A stretch of 64,000 nt of DNA, from contig CAUEEP010000728.1 of NCBI GenBank assembly GCA_958450365.1, forward strand, positions 434,001 through 498,000, given 5' to 3'. The notes under the pieces were generated by a model. The model did not search any database. It saw only the letters and a program-made list of their open reading frames with translations, and was not told the DNA's origin. The translations under genes and the position numbers were made by a program. This document shows, piece by piece, positions 27,446 through 39,312 of this stretch (position 1 is its first letter; each line of letters opens with the position of its first letter). Source of the stretch: Mesorhabditis belari. Lineage: Eukaryota; Nematoda; Chromadorea; Rhabditida; Rhabditidae.

Positions 27446-28249
27446 GCCAGAGTCACAGCCAGAACCCGCTCACAACAGAAATCAGGTCCAGATTTGCCTT
27501 GCCTAGCCCGAGAACTTTCTTTCGAACTATTAAAGATCGATCAAAATCAATTTCGACTTGAATTGGCCTAACTTTTTGGTAGACATAGCCGAAACCCAAA
27601 TCAAGCCAAGTGTTTTCTCCCGAGTGTTGATTTTCCGGAAACTCTTTTCCCCACTTTTCCCCTTCTCCACTCAATGATTGTCCATTTTGAAAAAAGGCAC
27701 CCGTGACATCGACTCTTTTCAACACAAAAAAAAAGTCTCGATATCCCTTTTCTGAAATCCGGGGGTAAACAGCTGGAATCTCATTTCATTCGTCAGCCAC
27801 AACTGGGGCTAAATCCCTTTCTCCTTTTTTAGCGCCAACAAAAAACATTCCTCAACTTAAATTGAGCGAATTTTCGAAGATCAATTGGCTGTTTTTTGAG
27901 GAAAATTTCATAATTTACATTTTTTTCTCTGACTGAGATGAAATGAATGAGATTCAGATGTCTTAAATTGGTCAAACAAGACAAGACTGATCAGATCAGA
28001 CAAGTTGACTGATTTGAGCTGGTCTAACCAGTTCAATTCTATTTTAAAGTCGATTTTTGATCGATCTTTTATGATCAGTTCCAATTGTAATAAGTTGTAG
28101 TCTAAAATCGAAAATACACAAAAAGGTGGTCTGAGCTTTATTCTGCCATAACATGCTGACTAATGTTTCAACTGATTACTGTGCAGGGTTAAGTCAGAAA
28201 CCTCTCCTAGCAGAAATTACTGTGCCCGGGTTAAGTCAGAAACCTCTCC

Positions 28250-28296
28250 TATCTAATGACAGGCTCCAGCTCTGCAGCTAAGCCTGTCATTAGATA
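28250..28296. repeat. Perfect 16-bp stem hairpin
   Basis: tatctaatgacaggct and its exact inverse agcctgtcattagata flank a 15-base loop. Immediately upstream, a segment reading gggttaagtcagaaacctct occurs twice in tandem. Confidence 0.75.
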
Positions 28297-28652
28297 AGAA
28301 GCTGACTGCAATCTGTGGCCAAGAATGGAAGAAGTTGTCCTCTGCACAGTTGTCCTAGCCTTACATCGTTAGATCTCAGAGAAGAATTGAAAACAATGAC
28401 GTCTCCTCGATGCAATATTCGAATTTGAATTGAATGAATGAGTATGGAAAGATCTCTTTCCCCTGCACCCCTTCGATTCTCTTTTCATCCGATTCATCCG
28501 ATTGCCAATTTCCCCTCTCAGAAATTACCTCACACCCCCCTTTTTTGCCAGAGAGAAAACTTCTCATCTCACTCTGGGAAATTATTTTGCACCCTTTCAA
28601 AGCCGATTTTTTTTGCCTATTAACTTTTGTTTTTGTAGCAACTTTTGAAAAA

Positions 28653-29378
28653 CTTCCGCTATTGTTTTTTTCTTTGTTTTGCTAAAGTTTAATCATTCGA
28701 AAGATCACTTTTCATTTTTGAAATATTGCTTTGAAGTCACTGAATGATCAAAAAGGTGTTCGAATACTCAATTTTTCAAGTTGATTTTTGCAAATTAGTG
28801 GTTACAATAAGAAGAGAAATCTCAGTCTTCACATCATAATCACTTCTATTCACAGTTGTATTGTTCAGCTTTCCTTCTTGCTTCCAAGATTTCAGAAGCA
28901 TCTCTCTTCACCGTTTCATATCTTTCCCCTTTCCCACCTTGATAATCTTTATGATGCTGTGTGTGACCGTCAAATTGTTCATCACCTTTCAAATGATCTG
29001 TTTCTTTTGGTCTCACAACATTATATCTTTCACCAGCCTTTCCTCCATATTCACTTCGGTTGATTGTCATGTTCTCCATTGCCCCCGCGGCCTTCCAAAT
29101 CTCAGGATGGACGAACTGATTCATATCTTTCCCCTTTCCCACCCTGATAATCTTTATGATGCTGTGTCTGACCGTCAAATCGTTTTGATCGTTTGATTGT
29201 CCATCACTTCCGCTATTGTTTTTTCTTTGTTTTGCTAAACTCTAATCACTCGAAATATCACTTTTCATTTTTAAAATATTGCTTTGAAGTCATAGAACGA
29301 TCAAAACGTGTTTGAATACCCAATTTTTCAAGTTGATTTTTGCAAATTAGTGGTTACAGTAAGAAGAAATCTCTGATC
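28653..29378. repeat. Duplicated flank block around the SAXO-like relic
   Basis: 28653-28826 and 29207-29378 are close copies (cttccgctattg through caaattagtggttaca). A third, shorter copy lies at 29608-29692. Confidence 0.8.
28846..29196 (-). pseudogene. SAXO-like (microtubule-stabiliser Mn repeat) relic
   Basis: On the minus strand three related modules are readable. Two share FDG-x-TQHHKDYQGGKGERY and one reads SEYGGKAGERYNVVRP. This is the spacing of the T...DY...GER...RP repeats in SAXO/FAM154 proteins, which bind axonemal microtubules. The first module (near 29196-29125) ends at an in-frame stop and the second and third continue in another frame, to a TAG near 28846. I see no clear introns to repair it. 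It is best called a degenerate gene fragment, though sequence errors or missed introns are possible. Confidence 0.4.
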
Positions 29379-29394
29379 TTTTGGTGGTTTGAAA

Positions 29395-29500
29395 AGATTG
29401 ATTCAAAAGATTGATTCAAAAGATTGATTCAAAAGATTGATTCAAAAGATTGATTCAAAAGATTGATTCAAAAGATTGATTCAAAAGATTGTTTCAAAAG
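29395..29500. repeat. 13-bp tandem repeat (gattgattcaaaa)
   Basis: About eight copies. A shorter array of the same unit recurs at 29690-29725 inside the duplicated flank. Confidence 0.85.
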
Positions 29501-32335
29501 ATTCAACTAGTTTTCTCTCAGTTCCCTTCTGCTAATCTTTTCTCTAGAAGACATTCAAAACCATTGTAATCAAACGATCAATTTTCATTCAATCATCCAA
29601 TTTTGATATCATTTTGATACCCAATTTTTCAAGGTGATTTTTGCAAATTAGTGGTTACAATAAGAAGAAATCTCTGATCTTTTGGCGGTTTGAAAAGATT
29701 GATTCAAAAGATTGATTCAAAAGATTCAACTAGTTTCCTCTCATTTCCCTTTAGCTAATCTTTTCTCTAGAAGACATTCAAAACCATTGGAATCAAACGA
29801 TCAATTTCCATGCAATCATCCAATTATGATCTCATTTTGATTCCTTTTTCATTCCTCGTCAAATAATATTGAAAATTCGATTAATCAGAATCAGAAAAAA
29901 AGAAACTGATTCCGATTGTTTTTCACTTTTTAAATCACCAATATCGTTTCTGTTTTCAGAAAATTTCAAATTACAAATCTCTTGATCAAAATCTTTAGTT
30001 TATTCTAAAGTTATCAATGAAAACTTTCTTATCTTTGATTTATTTTAGTTTAGATTTAAGTCATCTTCGAGAGTCTCTTCATGAAAAGAAGAGATTCACC
30101 GAAGCTCCAATCATTCAAGAGTAGAGATTTCTTTGAGTCTTTTCAAAGAGATCCTCGAGTGAAGCTCGATTTCAATGAGGGTTTTTTTTTGATTTCGATC
30201 AAAACAGAGCTCTTTAAATTGTCTTTTTTTTCTTAAAACTCTAAGCTTTTCAACTTTTGCAGTCTTTTTCTCGTCGCTGATTGTTTTCCGGAAAAAGAAA
30301 ACAGCTCGTTACCGGGATAGTAAATAATAAAAAAAAATGCTTTTCTATCTTTCTATTTCTAGAGATGACGTTATTAAGGGGTTTTTTGGATATAATAATG
30401 ATAGATACAAATACCAAAAACTACTTTACTTTTGGAAACGATGTTGCAAATGATCTTTTCAACGAATTCAGCTCTCTTTTCAAATTCTCTCTTCTCTTAC
30501 CTCAAATTGCTCCTTTCCGGTCACTTTCTCGTGAACTTTTGTCTAAAAAATTCTAAAATCTTTCGATTTTAAAGAAAACTTAAAAAAAAACCAGTACAAT
30601 CTTGTTTACTTAAGTATTTTAAAACACCTCTCCTTTGCTTTGCTTTGCTAATTTTCACTTTTTTCACAACGAAAACATGTTATTCTTTTGTTTGTTTTTA
30701 GGTTAACTTCAAAAAATTTTCTGCGGTTTTTCTTTTTTTTTTTGCTTTCAAAGCTCATAGATTTGAAAATTGCAAACGATCAGTGCTTTGATAGCTTATA
30801 AACACAGCATTTCTGGAGCACTTCATTCTTCTCGATTACTTTTACGAAATCACGTTGTCGTTATAGAGAAAAAGAAGAAATCATGAAAAAATACGTTTCC
30901 ATATTTTCTGAGAGCACAAAGTGCACCTCTACGTTTGCTAGTGGATACTTTGTGCAAGCTACTTGCAAAAGCATTCTTTCTGGCGCTCAAAAGCATCCTT
31001 TCTAGCGCTCAAAAGCATCCTTTCTGGCGCACTCAATCCTTCATTGTTCCCTTAAAATGAGGTTTTCGATCACTAAAAGTTGACGTTTTTTTCTTAGTTA
31101 ATAGTTACTAGTTTTTTTGCATTTGTTCTGAATTTTTAGAGAATTCTGAAGAGGAAAAAAAGGGATGAGTGGCTGTTTGGAAAGAAGAGACTTTTAAAGA
31201 GAAAAGAGGAAAGAGGAAAATGACATCTACACACTTTAAAGCTTTAAACTTTCCTTCGGCCTTTTGCTGAACATTTTTGAGTCTTTTTTTCGGTGAACTT
31301 TCAAAGCTTATCACATTTGAAAAGACACAACTAAATTTGGTCTTCTAAAATGAGCCTTTTATAATCTACAATATTCGCACAAACGCACGCGATCTAATGC
31401 ACTGAAATCGATTTCTTTCTCAACTACAAATCCTTCATTCTGTTGTTATCAAATCGAAGGAAATGTTAAGCGAAATGTTAAGAAGAGACTTTTAAAGAGA
31501 AAAGAGGGAAAATGACGTCTACACACTTTAAAGCTTTAAACTTATCTATCTCTTTCTCAAATACAAATCGTTCACTCTGTTGTTAGCTTATCTATCTCTT
31601 TCTCAAATACAAATCTTTCATTCTATTGTTATCAAATCGAGGGAAATGTTAAACATGTTGAAATGGGAAATGTTAATGTTGAACGCACGCGATCTAATGC
31701 ACTGAAATCGATTTCTTATCCTTCATTCGGTTGTTATCAAATCGAGGGAAATGTTAAGCGACAAGTGTTTTTCAAAAATTTCGAAATTCTTTTATTGAAT
31801 AGCCCGCTAATGAAATTATGAGAACAACAAATCTGACTTTTCTTTCCGAATTTGAGAAATTCCAGAAAATATGTGGGATTTTTTATAGCAGAAGCTAAAA
31901 ATACGGGAAAAACTTCCGGCTTTAGCAAGGGAATTTTTTGTCGGTTGTCAGCGGAGTCCCACCCCAAATTCCCTTTGGTTCACTGGGTTTTCTTGGAACG
32001 TCAATTGGGATACCACAAAAACAAATAAAAAAAACTAGGTGATCGGCTTGTTGTTTTACTTGTTTTTTGGATTGATGTACAACGTTTTGCGCAAAATTAG
32101 CTACAAGTCAGAAGCCAGACTCTAGTCTAGCTTCTGTCTAGCTTTTGGTCTTGCCTAGGGTGGCTCTGGGCCCGGTTGGAACACCACTGAACTTACAATA
32201 ACTCAGCCACTCCTAAATTTTAATTTGATCGCTTAAATGACTTTGACAATGAAAGCTTAGTGCTTACCAAGAAAAAAACTGTCGTAAATCTAACTTAAAA
32301 ATGAGAAAACAAATTCAGCGAGCACTTTTTTTCAG

Positions 32336-32542
32336 TTTTTACTTTTTAAAATTCATTTTTTACTTTTCAAAATTCATTCTTTACTTTTTACTTTTCATAA
32401 TTCACTTTTTACTTTTTACCTTTCACAATTCACTTTTTACTTTTTACAATTCACTTTTTACTTTTCACAATCCACTTTTTACTTTTCACAATTCACTTTT
32501 TACTTTTCAAAATTCCATTTTTACTTTTCACAATTCACTTTT
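32336..32542. repeat. Degenerate tandem repeat (cactttttacttttcacaat)
   Basis: About 20-22-bp units with slippage between copies. Confidence 0.8.
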
Positions 32543-33019
32543 TTGATCGTTTAAAAAAAGCTAAGCTGTTTGAGGTGTTTTTCTGAATATTTTCCCTTTT
32601 AAACACAGAAAACTAAAAACGAGAATGCCCCCTAATTTTCGGGTGTAAAAAAACGAAAACGTTTGTTCAGTTTGACTGAGAAAAATTGTTCAAAAAAACT
32701 TTTAGAAGTGATTTGATGAAAATATCAAATAATTTTTTATCAACTTCTCTATAAAATCCGATTTCTTTGCAGAGTTTCTGCTTTCTGCGGTGTGAAATTT
32801 CACGGCTTTCGGCGCCACTTTTTTTCAGTGATAATTTTGAGGAACGTAAAATTTTCGTTCCACCGGTGATAATTGCCGGGAGAACACGATCGTATCGTAA
32901 AAATTTGATGCCTCAAAAGGCGCTTCTTTGACTCCTTGCGATGCGATAAAATTCCCTTCCTCTTCTGATTTTTGTCTTTTCTTTCAATTCTACTCATTCC
33001 ATAGTTTTTCTTGTTAAAT

Positions 33020-33330
33020 TTTGCAAACATTGACCCTGTTACCCCTCGTTGTTAAAGGGATCACAGGTGTACTTTATGGTGCCGCGTAATCGCTCACCAT
33101 CTGGCACACCACCCGTCATGATACCCAGCCGGCCGGTTTTTCTTTAACTTCCATGTCCTGTCGGGGGAGACGTACTTGTCTTAACGTCGTCACTTAGCTG
33201 TCCGTATGTCCAAGAGAAAAGGGCTATTTCCAAGAGATAAATTCCTGCGTGTCTGAGGCGCCGTTCACCCAGTCTCTCCAAGACAAAGAAATCAAGTCAT
33301 AATTATCGGGTTCCCTTCGATTTTAAAGCT
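33020..33330. other. GC-richer island of unknown nature
   Basis: This stretch is clearly less AT-rich than its surroundings and contains ggtgccgcgtaatcgctcac and ccagccggccgg. I find no open frame, tRNA boxes or inverted ends. It may be a fragment of a retroelement or a structured RNA. Confidence 0.3.
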
Positions 33331-34264
33331 CTTGGTGTCTAAATAGATCTTGAAGGTTATTAAGGCACTTGACAATCGAACTTGTTGAACCCAAATGGAT
33401 TAGGAACTCAGTTTCAAACCATACTTTTGTAAAGCTCATTGTTATCTTGAGTTCAACCCTTGAGCCATTCAAAAGACAACAATGAAGGAACATAGGACAT
33501 AGGACATAGGACTTCTTGTCACTTGAAGGAACATAGGACTTCTTGTTGTAATCTTATCCAGCTATCAAATGGCACACCGATTGTAAGTGAGTTCTTCTAG
33601 AATAGGGTAGACATCGAGCGTTGCTAACCAAAGCAAAAGATGTAAAAAGATTTAAGCTCTCCAAAAAAGTTTGATTCTTTCGAACTTGAACATGTGCATT
33701 TTTACGAGGAAAACCCTTTGCAGGAGGTGAAGAAAAATGAAAAAGAAAGTGTCGGGTAGACGTTTTCTTCAGAGCGCTCCCCACAAACACGATTACCTGT
33801 GTGTTCATCGAAAAAAAGACGCAAGGGGAATGGACACATTTTACTAAAAACTAAAAACTCAAAGGTGAGTAAAATAGGAAATAATTTCATTCATCATTTC
33901 CTGCAAAAATGTTTCATTTCCAAGAAAACTCACCTCGTTTCTTTGGCGGGTTAAATTGGGGGAATTCTCGGGTGCAGTTTTCTTTTGGGGAAATTGTTTC
34001 ACTCACTCTTTTTCCTTCAAGATTTCCTCTGAATCGTTTTCTTTTCAATATCCAGTTAAAGTTTTTCTCTCTTTTTTTTTGGCCTTCAACCCCAAAAAAG
34101 ACCAATTGAGGATTGGCGGGTAGAGAAAAAATTTCGATTCAGAAACCCGCTTCTGAGTTTTTCAAGGGGAAATGGGTATTAGGAGATAGAGAAAGTCGAT
34201 CTTAACTTCTGGGTAAATTTTAAAGAAATTGTACAATCGTAAATTTGTCTTTCTTGCCTTTCTT

Positions 34265-34623
34265 CCTCTAAAATTTTTTTTTTTTCCTTTAAAATTTTTC
34301 TTTTTTTTTTTTTTTTTTTTTTAAATTACGTGAAATTCTCTTTTTGTTTTTTTTTTTGTGTACACTACTCTGGAATGGCTCCAAAAAAACCGGAAGTCAT
34401 AGGTGACAATTCAAAGCTTTTTTTTATTTTTTTGTTCAGGCCTGCGGAAACGAAACAAAAAAAAAAAAAAAAAGCTTCCTAGCTTTTTCATGTCTTGGTC
34501 CTGTCCGACCAGTCTTATTTTGATTTTTTTTTTTTTTTTTTTTAATAAATCCAAGTTTTTTGAAAACTAAAACCCACCCATTGACTGAGCCGGGCCCAAG
34601 TATTTGGCCGGCACTACGCCCAA

Positions 34624-34680
<57 letters not shown>

Positions 34681-34871
34681 AATAAAAAAAAAAAAAGTGA
34701 AAAAAAAAGACAAAATAGCAAAAAAAGTAAAAAATAAAAAAATTTATATAAATTCAATTTTTTTTTTTTTTTTTTTTTATTTAAATCCATTATAAAAAAA
34801 AAAAAGAAAATTATTGAATATAATCTTTCCGATAAACCAAAAAAAAATCAATAAAAAAAACAAGGGGAAAG

Positions 34872-34919
<48 letters not shown>

Positions 34920-34920
34920 A
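34265..34920. repeat. Long poly-T and poly-A tracts
   Basis: Several T runs, including one of about 50 bases near 34628, and a long A run near 34867-34918. The opposed tracts could fold on each other. Lengths of such runs are often unreliable in assemblies. Confidence 0.85.
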
Positions 34921-35092
34921 AAGTGCTTCCTCTCCTTTTCTTTTTTTTTTCTTCACTTCACAAAAGATTTTTTTTCCTTCTTCGATAGGATTTTCATCTT
35001 TTTTATCTTTTTCATCTTTCTCCTGACAAACTTTGTTCTGATTTTTCTCGAGAATTTAGCTTTTGGTTTTGTGGTAGAAGATCAGAGATAAA

Positions 35093-35210
35093 GCTATGCA
35101 TTTACTAGGGTTTTAAATGTAAATCATTGCTATCTTTATAGCTTTTCTTTTATGCATTTACTAGGATTTTAAATGTAAATCATTGCTATCTTTATAGCTT
35201 TTCTTTCAGT
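35093..35210. repeat. Tandem duplication, 58-bp unit
   Basis: tatgcatttactagggtttt through tatagcttttctttt occurs twice in succession. Confidence 0.85.
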
Positions 35211-35559
35211 ACTTTCTGAATAAGGTTTTTGTGTTTTTATATGAATATTTTCTATCGTTTTTGCTGTTTATCTTCGACGAAAACCGTGCAAATTTCAGTT
35301 AAATGGCTAGAAACGCTTCTCTTTTCGACAGCAAATGTACTTTAACGATGTGTCAATTGGTGCAGCTTCTTCTTTTCCCATTTTGCCGATTTTATTACCT
35401 TTTGCCTCGACAGTTTCAGTAAAACAATACTAAGAATAGCAATGATTAAACGAGTTTTTTTCTTCACCCAATAGTCAATTCCTTTCAGTGTGTTCTTTGT
35501 GTGAACTCAACATGGAAAAATACCCTTTCTAGTGCACTAAATTCTTTATTTTTCGCTTC

Positions 35560-35945
35560 ATCGTGCCAAGAAGAATGCGCTTCCATTTGCCGAGCACAAA
35601 GTACATGCCACTATTATTTAAATACAACTATTTTGAGGCTACAGCTACAGCTTCAAAAAAGAATGTTTAAAACTTTTGCCATTGCCCATTCAAACAAGGA
35701 TTGCAATCTTTTGTAAATAGAGTTGTCAAATTTCCGGTTTTCTTTTATTCTTATCTTTATTTTTCGCTTCATCGTGCCAAGAAGAATGCGTTTCCATTCC
35801 CCGAGCACAAAGTACATACAGCTATTTTGAGGCTACAGCTACAGCTTCAAAAAAGAATTTTTCAAACTTTTGCCATTGCCCATTCAAACAAGGATTGCAA
35901 TCTTTTGTAAATAGAGTTGTCAAATTTCCGGTTTTCTTTTATTCT
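35560..35945. repeat. Tandem duplication, about 190-bp unit
   Basis: The unit from cgcttcatcgtgccaagaag to ccggttttcttttattctta is present twice. The second copy lacks about 20 bp around the gccactattattta segment. Each copy contains the gcacaaagtaca motif. Confidence 0.85.
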
Positions 35946-36966
35946 TATGTAAAAAGGCGCTGAACTTCCCCAAGAGATTTCAGCGATTTCCCTTTGTTCA
36001 CCTGAATAGCCAAAAAAAAAGGAGTAAAGTGGAAAGAAGAAGCTTTCTGCTTAATTCAATATGAGCAACGGGGAGGGTAAAGAAGAGAAAAAGATGCGTA
36101 GGTGCCCAAAGAAAATGAAAAAAAAAAGAGAAAGGAAAGAAGAGACCACTTGGGGGAAACTTTTCGAAAAAGGGAAAAAAGGAAAATGGAGGGAAATCTC
36201 TGAGTTTCTTTTTTTTTCTTTTTGAGAAGTGAAAGGTGACGACGAAGATTTGCGAACCCCTCTTGAGGCATAAGCAATTTCCGATACTTGGACGGGAGGA
36301 GGGGAGATGGGGTCTATCACTATGCTCACGATGAATATGATATTGATTTAAAGTGGTAATAGAAATAGAAATCAAAACATTTACATCTATCTATACTATC
36401 TAAAAGCACGTGTCTCTGGTTTGAGTTGAGCTGTGAGACCATTTCCTTTACTAGAACCCATTTACTGGAAGGGGTGAAGATGTAGAAGGAGAGTCGTTCC
36501 ACTATCAGCTCTCTAGATCTCTAGGTTGTTATTGATTTGATAAAGATGAAGAAAATCGATTTATAATAAAGAGCTAGCGGGTTGTGGAAGCAATTTAGTT
36601 CCAATGAGTTCGTTCCTCTGAGCTTTCTTTCCAAAAAAAAAACTATCTTTTCTTGCTAATCTCGTCAAGACTTTTCTGTATAACTTTTAAAGATTACAAA
36701 TCATTACAAAATGATTACAAAATGATTTTTTCAAATCGAAAAGAATATCTTTTTGATTCAGTCAATGTTAATAAACAAAAGCTCTCCAAAATGAAGAAAT
36801 TTTGACGGAAACGTTAAAACAAGTTAATCCGTGTTTTTGGTTTTTGGCGTAGAAAAAAAGTTCGCAAATGGATGAGATGAGGAATGTGAATTGAGTGGCT
36901 TATGAGAAAGGGTATTGTTGCGTTTTTTTGCAATCAAAATCAAATCGTGACTCTTTATGAACATTT

Positions 36967-37031
36967 GCGTTTTAAAGCACAAAGTACACTAGTGAAAAGC
37001 TTTTCCTAGTGTACTTTGTGCTTTAAAACGC
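36967..37031. repeat. Near-perfect 26-bp stem hairpin
   Basis: gcgttttaaagcacaaagta (and cactag) is followed by a 13-base loop and its exact inverse. The arm includes the gcacaaagtaca motif that recurs at about 35590 and 35813. Confidence 0.8.
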
Positions 37032-38651
37032 TTTTCTCTCGTCTGGCGTACTGATTTATGATGAAGAGAGTGATCGGTGAAGCTTTCTACAGATCTACAG
37101 ATCTACAACTTCTACAATTTCATCCCATTCTTTTCTCATGACTTCCATCTGTCTGAAGACTCTTCTCGGAACTTCTAGGAGCTCTTTTCATTCATTCAAA
37201 TCCCTTTTCTTCTTCTGCATCATTCATCATTCTTCATTTTCTTCATTTTCTTCATTTTCTTCATTTTCTTAAAAGTTTCTCAGATTTGAATAGATCTAAT
37301 GCAAAATAGGTAACTGAATAACTTATGCAATTGTTCTACAGAAACTTCTTCCACTTTTTATGTTCTCTAGACAACAATCCTTTTCTCAAGGGACCAATTG
37401 ACAGCACTCAAAAATCTTCACCCAAAAATTTCCCTTTTCCTTTGAACTTCTCAACTAGTCTCTGATGCGTTAAAAGAGTCTAAAAGTTGCTTTTTTTTTC
37501 GTTCAATAACGAAAATTTGTTTAAATTGATCAAATTTTATCAAAAACTTTTTTGAAAACAATCGAAAACTCATCGAAAAGTGATTTTGTTTATTTGTTTC
37601 AAAATTTTTCTTTTATCAGTTGAAATCTCGAATCATATGTTTGATTGAAGTTTAAATTCAAGAATTTCCTTTTATTGGTTGAAATCTTTTGAATCATATG
37701 ATTCGATTCAAGTTTAGATTTTCAAATTCAAGAATTATTCTTTTATTGGTTGAAATCTCGAATCATATGTTTGATTTAAGTTTAAATTTTCAAATTCAAG
37801 ACTTTTCTTTTATCAGTTCAAATCTTTCGAATCATATGATTCGATTTAAATTTAAATTTTCAAATTCAAAAATTTCCAATGGCTTCACTGAAAATGAGAA
37901 CTGAAAAAGGGAATGAAATTTTCACTCTGATCGACGAAAATGCCAAGCCGATTAGGGCTTTTGAAAACAAGAAAAAAAAAATAAAACAAAACAAATTTCC
38001 CCCCGTTTTCCCATAAAACCGAAAACTCCAAAATAACGAGAGTAAGTCAGAGGGGGATTTTGGTTTGGCTAGAAAAAAAAGAGCACTTTTCCAATTTGTT
38101 CTTGATTTTATAAGTGATTTTTTTTGAAAAATCAAAAATTTGGAGTTATTTTACGGCCAAGCGTACGATAATCGAGCTATTTTACGGCCAAGCTTCATAG
38201 CTTACGATAGACTTATAGCTATAGACTTACTCTCGGTCAAGCTTACGATAATCGAGCTATTTTACGGCCAAGCGTACGATAATCGACGAAAAGTCATCAA
38301 AATTCTTTTGAATATAAAAAAGCTTCCAAAAAAAGGTTAAATTTAGTTAAAGAATTTTGTTTTTCTATAAAATTTGCGAAATTTCAAGGTTCGATTTATA
38401 ATTGAAAACATTTCGTCAAAAAAGAAAATTCCCTTGAGCTTTAGGGTAAGATCGAGCTTTGCCCACATTACGTAAATCGTTTTTGATTATTTTGAGAAGA
38501 AAAGGAAATCGTTCAATTGTGATCCTTGATGATCAGATTTCATTTTGTAATACACTTTTTTTTGCAATCATTTAATCATTATTCTCTTTAAATCAATTGC
38601 CTCTTCTTTTACTCGGAAAAGTGAAAACTTGAAAGTATCGTTGATTGATAA

Positions 38652-38840
38652 AGCAACTGTGCTTTCTTTCTTAAACCTTTGTCACTCTTTCTTAAACCTT
38701 TGTCACTCTTCCCTAAACTTTTGTCACTCTTTCTTAAACCTTTTTCACTCTTCCCTAAACCTTTGTCTCTCTTTCTTTAACCTTTTTCACTTTTTCTTAA
38801 ACCTTTTTCACTCTCCCCTAAACTTTTGTCACTCTTGCGT
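38652..38840. repeat. 21-bp tandem repeat (ctttcttaaacctttgtcact)
   Basis: About eight copies with point differences. The Leu/Phe/Ser/His-rich frame is a by-product. Confidence 0.85.
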
Positions 38841-39242
38841 GGAAAAAGGCAAGAAAAACGCGAAAGTTAGTGACGATTTTCCGCTGGTATGCAATAATAT
38901 GTACAGGTTTTAGCCGTAAAATTCGCAATTTGAAAATGAAATTTTGCAAGTTTAAAACTCAAATATAGTGTAATATAAAAATAGAAAAAATATAAAATAA
39001 AAAAAATGAGATTTAACTCCAAAATTCGACCTAAAACCTCTTTTGTACGTAATGCTCCAACGAGAGCACTCGATTTTTCCCCGTTTTGTCTATCTTTTTC
39101 GATTGCTAGCTTACATGATCGCTTTCCATGTGCTGCGGTTCCGTTCGGGAAACAATAACGATACTGTTCCGTTTAGCAACATTTAGCAATCAAAGAGATT
39201 TCTTTCTTTTAGCTAAACCTTTATCAATGTTGCGTGCTTTGG

Positions 39243-39312
39243 TATCAGAAGACATCTTGTTCTGTATCAGAAGGCATCTTGTTCTTTATCAGAAGACATC
39301 TTGTTCTGTATC
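39243..39312. repeat. 22-bp tandem repeat (tcagaagacatcttgttctg)
   Basis: Three copies in tandem. Confidence 0.8.

Noticed and set aside
34814..35026. Poly-Lys frame
   Set aside because: Translation of a poly-A tract.
36051..36329. Minus-strand frame starting MSIVIDPISPPPVQ
   Set aside because: The first 40 codons look plausible but the rest is Phe/Ser-rich low complexity and no splice partner was found.
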